Part shown: positions 1-5,948 of the stretch, piece by piece | Layout of the letters: the number at the start of each line of letters is the position of its first letter | How positions within the stretch are numbered: position 1 is the stretch's first letter | Assembly: GCA_011048585.1 (NCBI GenBank) | Contig: DSDS01000035.1 | Span: 1 to 7,839, forward strand | Source: Desulfurivibrio alkaliphilus | GTDB taxonomy: Bacteria > Desulfobacterota > Desulfobulbia > Desulfobulbales > Desulfurivibrionaceae | DNA length: 7,839 nt | Direction of reading: 5' to 3' | Translations under genes and position numbers: made by a program | Notes under the pieces: generated by a model | The model's database searches: none | Told to the model about the DNA's origin: nothing | What the model saw: the letters and a program-made list of their open reading frames with translations, nothing else

Positions 1-375
1 CTCGTTGGTTCGGCCCGCCTCCCGCAGCAGCACCCCCAGATTGTACCAGGCCGGAGCGAATTGGGGGTTGAGGCGCAGGGCCTGGCGGTAGCTGCCCATG
101 GCCTTGTCGGCCAAGGCAAGCTGCTCCTGGGCCAGCCCCATGTTGAACCAGGCCTGGTGGTCGTTGGGGATGGCCCTGCTCCAGCGAAAGGAGTGTTTGA
201 GCAGTTCCGGCCAGTTACGCTGCTGTTCCAGCAGGGCTGCCTGGCTGCTCCACTGATTGAGTTGGGAGGCTACTGGCGCCGGTGGTGTCGCGGCCGGACC
301 CGGGATCGCGACCAGCCAAAAGCTCGCCAGCAGCAATAAAAACGGTACCCCTTTTTTTAGTGCCGGCCTTTTCAC
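1..375 (-). CDS. Exported TPR-repeat protein, N-terminal 125 residues (3' end outside window)
   Basis: The reading frame is open from a GTG at 375-373 to base 1 without a stop, giving 125 visible residues. The start is chosen because GTG is followed by MKRPALKKG, a hydrophobic run (about residues 11-24, VPFLLLLASFWLVA) and a small-residue stretch near 25-30, which is a clean signal peptide. A GGAGGAG Shine-Dalgarno (complement of 387-393) lies 11 nt upstream. A first complete TPR motif spans about residues 75-108 (AWFNMGLAQ... through ...ALRLNPQFAP). A second begins at residue 109 (AWYNLGVLLREAG), exactly 34 residues later. The start overlaps the stop of the upstream mutase gene (GTGA), so the two are probably co-transcribed and translationally coupled. 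TPRs mediate protein-protein contacts, and the signal peptide places this one in the periplasm or envelope. The partner and specific function cannot be told. It does not look like CpoB, having no N-terminal coiled coil. Family call is solid; function is unknown. Confidence 0.82.
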   Translation of the reverse strand, partial: MKRPALKKGVPFLLLLASFWLVAIPGPAATPPAPVASQLNQWSSQAALLEQQRNWPELLKHSFRWSRAIPNDHQAWFNMGLAQEQLALADKAMGSYRQALRLNPQFAPAWYNLGVLLREAGRTNE

Positions 376-2096
376 AGCAGGCCGATCTCCTCCAGCAGCC
401 CGTTGGCTGTTGCCAGCAGTTGCTCCTTGCCCTCTTCACTGCGGGCCTCCACGTAAAAACGGACCTTGGGTTCGGTGCCGGAGGGCCTGATCATCAGCCA
501 GCTGTCATCATCGAAGATCATCTTGCGGCCATCGACGGTGATAACCTCCTTGATGGTGCGGGTCTGGCCGCCGACGGAGAGCCTGACCCCCGCCCGATAG
601 CGCTCCAGCCCGGCCAGGGCCTGCTCCAGCTCCTGGCCCATCCTGCTGACCGTCACCCCACCCCGGCCCGGGAAAAAACGGCCGAAACGGGCACGGATTG
701 CGGCCAGGTAGGCCGCCATCCCCTCTGGGCGTCGCAGTAGCAGGTCAAGGGCCAGCAGCAGGCCGATATAGGCATCCTTTTCCGGGGTGTGGCCGATCAG
801 GGAGATGCCGTCTGATTCCTCGAAGATTACCAGGGCCTTGCCGATTACCGGCTTGAACTCCTTGAAGCCCACCGGCGGCTCGAATACCTCTTCGTTAAGG
901 CCTTTGGCAATGGCGTTGGCAAAGTTGCTGGTGGCGACTGTTTTGGCCACCATTCCGCGCTTGCCCTTATCCTGGTGAAGATAGTGGTAGGCCATGGCCC
1001 CAAAGAGGTTCATGTCGAACTCCAGGGTGCCGTCGGTGAAACGGATACGGTCCCCGTCGGGGTCGATGATCGCGCCCAGTTTAAAGCGCTCCGGGCGCTG
1101 GCGCAGGGCGCTGTTGACCATCTCCAGGTTGGCCGAGGATGGCTCCGGGGCCACCCCGTCGAAAGTGGGATCGGTCTGGTCCCGGAAACGCAGCAGCCGT
1201 TGGGCCGGAATCCCGGCCAGCAGGCGATCCAGGTGGACCCGGCTGGCGCCGTAGACGCAGTCGATGGCCAGCGCATAATCGTCGCGGCGGGCCAGTTCGG
1301 CCATGATTTCGTCGTAATCCAGGCCGTGGCGCTCCCGGTTCTCCCGCACCAACTGCTGCCAGCAGGCCAGGGCGTCCAGGGGACGGATCAGGGCGGGATC
1401 GGCTTCGCCTCCGGGGATCTCACCCTGGTCGATGATGCGGACCGCTTCCCTGGTGATCCGGTTGGTGATGATGGCGGCGGCGGGGCCGGCGTCGGCGGCG
1501 TTGTATTTGAAACCGCCATATTCCAGGGGGTTGTGGCTGGGGGTCAGGTTGATGGAACAGGCGGCCTTGAGTACCAGCACCGCCGCCGACAGCACCCCGG
1601 TGGTGGATTCACCGGCGAAATGGACCACAAAACCCTGACTGCTCAAAAGATCGGCCGCCGCCCGGGCCAGCGTCGGCCCGCCGAACCGGTTGTCATGGCC
1701 CAGCACCACCCCCTGCCGCCGGGCCTGGTCCAGGCTCAGGCCCCCCAGCGCGGCGGCCAGTTCCGGCTCCCGCTCCGCTTGCCGGTAAACGTTGATGATC
1801 GCCTGGGTGACCTGGCGCACCGATTGCACGTTGATATCCTTGCCCAGGATTCCCCGCCAGCCGGAGGTGCCGAACTTGACCGGATTCAGCGGCGGGGACT
1901 GGTTGCCGAGTATCTCCTGGTGGAGCAGGGCGTAAGTCTGGTCGATGGCGGCCTGGGCGGCGGCCCGCTGGGAACTCTCCGGCTTTGAGCGGCGGCGCAG
2001 ATCCAGCAACTCCCTGAGCAGGGTGAAGTAATCGCTGGCGGCATGATCTCCCGGAACTGTAAACTTGCTCATCAGGGCGGCGATTTGATTTTCCAT
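372..2096 (-). CDS. Alpha-D-phosphohexomutase (phosphoglucomutase/phosphomannomutase type)
   Basis: This 574-residue cytosolic enzyme should interconvert glucose 6-phosphate and glucose 1-phosphate (possibly also the mannose phosphates), feeding glycogen, LPS and nucleotide-sugar synthesis. All four signature loops of the superfamily are visible. KFGTSGWRG (about 74-82) opens domain 1. TPSHNP (185-190) carries the phosphoserine Ser187. DPDGDR (345-350) is the metal-binding loop. EESDG (426-430) is the sugar-specificity loop. RPSGTEPK (537-544) binds phosphate in domain 4. The TPSHNP form and the EES loop favour phosphoglucomutase over phosphomannomutase, but substrate choice is inferred. A helical extension of about 70 residues, rich in Leu, Ala and Arg, precedes the catalytic core and makes the protein somewhat longer than the roughly 546-residue E. 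coli Pgm. The ATG at 2096 follows GGGAG with a 6-nt spacer. The gene is divergent from ppsA and overlaps the downstream TPR gene by 4 nt. Confidence 0.92.
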   Translation of the reverse strand: MENQIAALMSKFTVPGDHAASDYFTLLRELLDLRRRSKPESSQRAAAQAAIDQTYALLHQEILGNQSPPLNPVKFGTSGWRGILGKDINVQSVRQVTQAIINVYRQAEREPELAAALGGLSLDQARRQGVVLGHDNRFGGPTLARAAADLLSSQGFVVHFAGESTTGVLSAAVLVLKAACSINLTPSHNPLEYGGFKYNAADAGPAAAIITNRITREAVRIIDQGEIPGGEADPALIRPLDALACWQQLVRENRERHGLDYDEIMAELARRDDYALAIDCVYGASRVHLDRLLAGIPAQRLLRFRDQTDPTFDGVAPEPSSANLEMVNSALRQRPERFKLGAIIDPDGDRIRFTDGTLEFDMNLFGAMAYHYLHQDKGKRGMVAKTVATSNFANAIAKGLNEEVFEPPVGFKEFKPVIGKALVIFEESDGISLIGHTPEKDAYIGLLLALDLLLRRPEGMAAYLAAIRARFGRFFPGRGGVTVSRMGQELEQALAGLERYRAGVRLSVGGQTRTIKEVITVDGRKMIFDDDSWLMIRPSGTEPKVRFYVEARSEEGKEQLLATANGLLEEIGLL

Positions 2097-2244
2097 GGTA
2101 ACTCCCGGTGGTATTATCTGATTTGGCGGCTGATGATTATGACTTTTTTTAATTCTAGCTTTGATTTTTGGGAAACTCCAGTGTTGTTGCCAGTTTTGCT
2201 GCCATTTTTTTGGATGGGTTTTTCTCGTCAGGTCGGCAATTGGG

Positions 2245-2275
2245 TTGACCCCCGGCCCAAGATTAGCTATATAAT
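2245..2275 (+). promoter_or_regulatory. Candidate sigma70-type promoter of ppsA
   Basis: TTGACC (2245-2250) matches five of six bases of the -35 consensus. A perfect TATAAT sits at 2270-2275 with a 19-nt spacer. An overlapping TATATA at 2268-2273 gives the ideal 17-nt spacer with one mismatch. Transcription would start near 2282, giving a leader of about 115 nt before the ppsA start. This is the best promoter-like string in the gap and it points at ppsA. No experimental support is available. Confidence 0.6.
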
Positions 2276-2310
2276 TGAGGTGGTGAGCTGTTGTTGGTCC
2301 CCCCGCTTGA

Positions 2311-2333
2311 AAACCCTGGAATTAATCAGGTTT
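2311..2333. promoter_or_regulatory. Imperfect inverted repeat in the ppsA leader, possible operator
   Basis: AAACCCTG (2311-2318) and CAGGTTT (2327-2333) form 7-bp arms with one unpaired C, around an 8-nt AT-rich centre (GAATTAAT). The element lies about 30-50 nt downstream of the predicted transcription start, where a repressor could block ppsA or an RNA hairpin could form. It has no T-tract, so it is not a terminator. The regulator is unknown and chance occurrence is possible. Confidence 0.3.
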
Positions 2334-2386
2334 GGCATCACGGTTTCAGTTTTATATCGAGGGTTTAAACAGTCAAAAAATTAGAT

Positions 2387-2400
2387 GGGAGATGATGATG
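2387..2400 (+). promoter_or_regulatory. Ribosome binding site and triple ATG deciding the ppsA start
   Basis: GGGAG at 2387-2391 is followed directly by three consecutive in-frame ATG codons (2392, 2395, 2398). Only the third has a normal spacer (6 nt), so translation most likely begins at 2398. The ATG at 2395 would have only a 3-nt spacer. The ATG at 2392 abuts the Shine-Dalgarno and is unlikely. Confidence 0.65.
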
Positions 2401-4845
2401 GGAAAACATGACCAGGCCCTTATTCTGTGGTTTGACGACATCCTGATCGACGATGTACCCTTGGTCGGCGGCAAGAACGCTTCCCTGGGCGAGATGCATC
2501 AGAAGCTGATGTCCAAGGGGGTGAGTGTGCCCAATGGTTACGCGATCACCGCCTACGCCTACCGCTACCTGCTTGAGGAAGCGGGCATCGAGCAGGCGAT
2601 CCGCGATGCCTTGGCCGGGCTGGATACCCATGATCTGCGCAATCTCCAGGAGCGGGGGAAGAAGGCCCGGGATATCATCCGCACCGCCGAATTCCCCCAA
2701 CCTCTCTATGACGCCATCATCGAGGCCTATCGCAAAATGGAGCAGGACTACGGCCCCAACTGCGCGGTGGCGGTACGCTCGTCGGCCACCGCCGAGGATC
2801 TGCCCGACGCCTCCTTTGCCGGCCAGCAGGAGACCTATCTCAATATCAGCGGACCTGACGCCCTGATTGCCGCCTGTAAGAAATGTTTCGCCTCCCTCTT
2901 CACCGATCGGGCCATCTCCTACCGCCATGACAAGGGCTTTGGCCAGTTCGACGTCTATCTCTCCATCGTGGTCCAGAAGATGGTGCGCAGCGACTCCTCC
3001 TCTTCGGGGGTAATTTTTTCCATCGACACCGAGAGCGGCTTCAAGGACGCGGTCTTCCTCACCGGCGCCTGGGGTCTGGGCGAGAACGTGGTGCAAGGGG
3101 CGGTAACCCCCGATGAATTCTACGTTTTTAAGCCCACCCTCCATGAGGGCAAGCGGCCGGTGGTGGGCAAGCGCCTGGGCAGTAAAGAGATCAAGATGAT
3201 CTACAACACCGATCCCGGGGCCGAGGAGCCGGTTAAAAACATTGACACCACCCCGGAGGAGCGGGGCAGCTACGTGCTCAGCGACGACGAGATCCTCACC
3301 CTGGCCCGCTGGGCGTGTATTATCGAGGATCACTACGGCAAAGCCATGGATATCGAGTGGGCCAAGGATGGCGACGGCAAGGAGGTGGGTACCGGTGAGC
3401 TCTTCATCGTCCAGGCCCGGCCCGAGACCGTTCATTCCCAGACCAGCAAGAAGGAGCTCGAGACCTATGTCCTGAAGGAGCAGGGCAAGGTGCTGGTTTC
3501 AGGCCAGGCGGTGGGGGCCAAGATCGGTCAGGGCAAGGCCGCGGTGATCCACAATGTGGCCGATATCCACGACTTTAAGAAGGGGGAGGTGTTGGTCACC
3601 GACATGACCGATCCCGACTGGGAACCGATCATGAAGATCGCCGCCGCCATCGTGACCAACCGGGGTGGCCGGACCTGTCACGCCGCCATCATCTCCCGCG
3701 AGTTGGGGATTCCCTGTGTGATCGGCACTGGTAACGGCTCCGAACTGATTCCCAACGGCTCCGATGTTACCGTCTCCTGCGCCGACGGCGAGACCGGCAA
3801 CATCTACGAGGGGTTGCTCAAGTACGAGGTGGAGCGGCTGGATCTGGAGTCGGTGCCCACCACCCACACCAAGATCATGATGAACGTGGGTATCCCCGAA
3901 AAGGCCTTCTCCGAAGGTCAGATTCCCAACGATGGCGTGGGTCTGGCCCGGGAGGAGTTTATCATCAACTCCCACATCGGCATCCATCCTCTGGCGCTCT
4001 ACTATTTTGACGATCTCAAGAAGAAGGCGGCCGGCGATTCCCAGGTGGCGGCCATCGTCAAGGAGATTGAGGGGCGGACCACCGCATACCCCGATGACAA
4101 GAAGCAGTTTTTCATCGACAAGCTGGCCGAAGGGGTGGGGCGGATCGGGGCTGGTTTTTATCCCCGGGACGTGATCGTACGCCTCTCCGATTTCAAGAGC
4201 AACGAGTACGCCAACCTGGTGGGCGGTAAGCTCTACGAACCGGTGGAGTCCAACCCGATGATCGGCTGGCGGGGAGCTTCCCGCTACTACGATCCCAAAT
4301 ACAAGCCCGCCTTCGAGTTGGAGTGTAAGGCTCTGCTCAAGGCCCGCAACGATATGGGGCTGACCAACATCAAGTTGATGGTCCCCTTCTGCCGGACCCC
4401 GGACGAGGGGCGCAAGGTGATCGAGGTGTTGCGCGAGTTCGGCCTGGTCCAGGGCGAAAACGGCCTGGAGGTTTACGTGATGTGCGAGATCCCCTCCAAC
4501 GTGATTGCCGCCGATGCCTTCGCCGATGTCTTCGACGGCTTCTCCATCGGCTCCAACGATCTGACCCAGCTCACCCTGGGGTTGGATCGCGACTCCGATC
4601 TGGTCGCCCACATCTATGATGAGCGGGACGAGGCGGTGAAGACCATGATCAAAATGGTGATCGATACCGCCAAGCGCCGGGGCCGCAAGATCGGAATCTG
4701 TGGCCAGGCGCCCAGCGATTTTCCGGATTTCGCCACCTTCCTGGTGGAGTGCGGCATCGACTCCATAAGTCTGATCTCCGATACCATCATCAAGACCCGG
4801 CTGGCGGTGGCCGCTAAGGAGAAGGAGCTGGGGATCGGCAGTTAA
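2398..4845 (+). CDS. ppsA: Phosphoenolpyruvate synthase (pyruvate, water dikinase)
   Basis: This 815-residue cytosolic enzyme converts pyruvate, ATP and water to phosphoenolpyruvate, AMP and phosphate, the entry step of gluconeogenesis from C2/C3 compounds. Three domains are visible in order. The N-terminal ATP-grasp domain opens with DVPLVGGKNASLGEM (about 19-33), includes VAVRSSATAEDLPDASFAGQ (124-143) and ends at IVQARPETV. The phosphohistidine swivel domain has GGRTCHAA, with catalytic His428. The C-terminal PEP/pyruvate barrel has GWRGASRYYD (about 623-632), FSIGSNDLTQLTLGLDRD (about 715-732) and GICGQAPSD with catalytic Cys768. Thr426, two residues before the catalytic His, matches the site that the PpsR kinase/phosphorylase modifies in E. 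coli, so post-translational control is possible; no ppsR is in the window. E. coli PpsA is 792 residues. The start at 2398 is set by the Shine-Dalgarno spacing. The TAA stop overlaps the cpoB stop. Pyruvate phosphate dikinase is less likely given the DVPLVGGKNASLGEM opening. Confidence 0.97.
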   Translation: MGKHDQALILWFDDILIDDVPLVGGKNASLGEMHQKLMSKGVSVPNGYAITAYAYRYLLEEAGIEQAIRDALAGLDTHDLRNLQERGKKARDIIRTAEFPQPLYDAIIEAYRKMEQDYGPNCAVAVRSSATAEDLPDASFAGQQETYLNISGPDALIAACKKCFASLFTDRAISYRHDKGFGQFDVYLSIVVQKMVRSDSSSSGVIFSIDTESGFKDAVFLTGAWGLGENVVQGAVTPDEFYVFKPTLHEGKRPVVGKRLGSKEIKMIYNTDPGAEEPVKNIDTTPEERGSYVLSDDEILTLARWACIIEDHYGKAMDIEWAKDGDGKEVGTGELFIVQARPETVHSQTSKKELETYVLKEQGKVLVSGQAVGAKIGQGKAAVIHNVADIHDFKKGEVLVTDMTDPDWEPIMKIAAAIVTNRGGRTCHAAIISRELGIPCVIGTGNGSELIPNGSDVTVSCADGETGNIYEGLLKYEVERLDLESVPTTHTKIMMNVGIPEKAFSEGQIPNDGVGLAREEFIINSHIGIHPLALYYFDDLKKKAAGDSQVAAIVKEIEGRTTAYPDDKKQFFIDKLAEGVGRIGAGFYPRDVIVRLSDFKSNEYANLVGGKLYEPVESNPMIGWRGASRYYDPKYKPAFELECKALLKARNDMGLTNIKLMVPFCRTPDEGRKVIEVLREFGLVQGENGLEVYVMCEIPSNVIAADAFADVFDGFSIGSNDLTQLTLGLDRDSDLVAHIYDERDEAVKTMIKMVIDTAKRRGRKIGICGQAPSDFPDFATFLVECGIDSISLISDTIIKTRLAVAAKEKELGIGS

Positions 4846-5921
4846 CGGATCTTCTGCAGTTTTTCCCGGGCCTGCTTTGCCTGGCTACTGTTGGGGAACT
4901 CTCCGGCCAGCCGCTCGTAGATAATGGCGGCGGTGGAGGGTTCCCGCAGTTCCTCAAAAGCCATTCCCTGGCGGAGCATGGCCTCAGGAATCCGGGCGTT
5001 GCCTGGAAAATCGGCGATCAGCTTCTGGTACTCCAGGATTGCCAGCTCGAACTCCTTTAAGTGATAGAGGCTTTCCCCCAGCAGAAAACGGGCGTCGGCC
5101 GCCGTTTCGCCGCGGGGGGTCTGCTCCAGAAAGCGAGCCAGGGCCGCGTAGGCATCCTGGTATTTTTTATCCCGGAGATGGTTGCGCCCCTGCTCGTAGA
5201 GATTTTGCCCGGCAGCCGGGGCGGGCGCGGCTTCAGCCCGGGTGGCCGGCTGGCTGGCCGGGGTCGTCGCGGCGGTGGTGCTGCTGGCCGAGTCCACCTT
5301 CTGCTTCATGTTTTCCGGCACGATATCCCTGGGTCCACCGGTCGGGGCGGTGGCGGCCCTGGCCCGCTCCCGTTCTGCCGCCTCACGCCGGGCCCTCTCC
5401 TCGGCCTCCCGTTTAGCCGCTTCCGCCGCCCTGGCCGCCGCCGCCGCCCGTTCTGCCGCCTCCCTGGCTCGTTGCTCCCTGAGCTCCTGAATCTGCTGGC
5501 TGTTTTCCCGTTGCTGCCTGGCTACATCATCAAGAGCCGCGGTCAGTTTCCGATCGCGGGCCTCCAAGAGTTCCGTGATCTCCTTGAGTTTGATATCGAT
5601 GTTGTCGAGCCTGATGCTGGTGTTCCGCTGGGCCGCCTCCTGCTGTTCCCTGGCTCGGATCAGCTGATGGTCGATTTCCTCCATCCGCCCCTGGTGCTGC
5701 AACAAGCGGTCGTTGATGCTCCCCAGGTCGCTGCCCAGACGGGCCTGGACGGCGGCCTGGCCGCGCACCGTTTCCGTCAGCCGCTCCACTTCGGTCAAGC
5801 GGTTGTCCAGGGTGCGGGTCCGCAGATCAACTCCCCGGAGGTCCTGCTCCGTGGCTACGCACTGGACCATGAAAGGGGTGAGGCCAGCCAGGAGGGCAAA
5901 GCTGAGCATGCTCTTTTTCAT
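4842..5921 (-). CDS. cpoB: Cell division coordinator CpoB (YbgF), Tol-Pal associated, probable lipoprotein
   Basis: This is a 359-residue periplasmic protein. Residues 1-20 form a signal peptide followed by Cys21 (MVQC-VATEQDL). The context resembles a lipoprotein start, but the lipobox is atypical, with Gln at -1. A long coiled coil covers roughly 23-150, corresponding to the trimerising region of E. coli CpoB. It is followed by an Ala/Glu/Arg-rich helix (147-192) and a Pro/Thr/Ala linker (about 192-237). Three C-terminal TPR-like repeats follow (about 240-359: NLYEQGRNHLRDKKYQDAY, AADARFLLGESLYHLKEFE, RIPEAMLRQGMAFEELREP). In E. coli CpoB binds TolA and PBP1B and couples outer-membrane constriction to septal peptidoglycan synthesis; that role is inferred here from family and position. 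The ATG at 5921 follows GGGAGA with a normal spacer. The gene lies 27 nt after tolB, so it should belong to the same transcript. It is longer than E. coli CpoB (about 263 residues) because of the inserted helix and linker. Confidence 0.92.
   Translation of the reverse strand: MKKSMLSFALLAGLTPFMVQCVATEQDLRGVDLRTRTLDNRLTEVERLTETVRGQAAVQARLGSDLGSINDRLLQHQGRMEEIDHQLIRAREQQEAAQRNTSIRLDNIDIKLKEITELLEARDRKLTAALDDVARQQRENSQQIQELREQRAREAAERAAAAARAAEAAKREAEERARREAAERERARAATAPTGGPRDIVPENMKQKVDSASSTTAATTPASQPATRAEAAPAPAAGQNLYEQGRNHLRDKKYQDAYAALARFLEQTPRGETAADARFLLGESLYHLKEFELAILEYQKLIADFPGNARIPEAMLRQGMAFEELREPSTAAIIYERLAGEFPNSSQAKQAREKLQKIR
5369..5462 (-). repeat. Direct repeat (2 x 16 nt) in the low-complexity helix of cpoB
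   Basis: The 16-nt string CCCGTTCTGCCGCCTC occurs at 5369-5384 and again at 5447-5462, exactly 78 nt (26 codons) apart. Each copy encodes REAAER on the minus strand (residues 153-158 and 179-184). The region between is rich in GCC/GCG alanine codons. It is a likely place for in-frame slippage or length variation among relatives. Confidence 0.75.
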
Positions 5922-5948
5922 TTTTATTCTCCCTTGTTCGTTGATTCG

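Larger units (their letters stand above)
2097..2397. other. Divergent intergenic region between phosphohexomutase and ppsA
   Basis: This 301-bp gap is clearly more AT-rich than the flanking genes, with several T-tracts (for example 2143-2149 and 2205-2211). It must hold the start signals for both divergent genes. On the plus side there is a good sigma70-like promoter (2245-2275) and an imperfect inverted repeat downstream (2311-2333). On the minus side only weak matches are visible, such as TAGAAT (complement of 2152-2157) without a convincing -35 box. An open frame enters from upstream and includes an ATG at 2332 in frame with ppsA. It lacks a Shine-Dalgarno at that ATG and encodes nothing family-like, so I treat it as untranslated. 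No tRNA, riboswitch or small ORF was recognised. Confidence 0.7.

Noticed and set aside
975..1988. 337-residue open frame on the plus strand opposite the phosphohexomutase
   Set aside because: Shadow of a gene with all catalytic motifs intact; the translation is Gly/Gln/Val-rich low complexity without any domain.
2188..2205. Possible sigma54 promoter on the minus strand upstream of the mutase (TGGCA, gap, TGGCA)
   Set aside because: The GG to GC spacing is one base too long and the -12 element reads TGGCA rather than TTGCA, so the match is not convincing.
2332..2397. Upstream ATG extending ppsA by 22 residues
   Set aside because: It has no Shine-Dalgarno, the added residues (starting MASRFQFYIEG) do not match the PEP synthase N-terminus, and GGGAG at 2387-2391 fits the start at 2398.
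2365..3435. 356-residue open frame on the minus strand opposite ppsA, and a similar 370-residue one at 3499-4611
   Set aside because: Both lie wholly antisense to the well-conserved ppsA, show Gly/Val/His/Asp-rich composition typical of reverse-frame shadows in GC-rich genes, and contain no recognisable motif.
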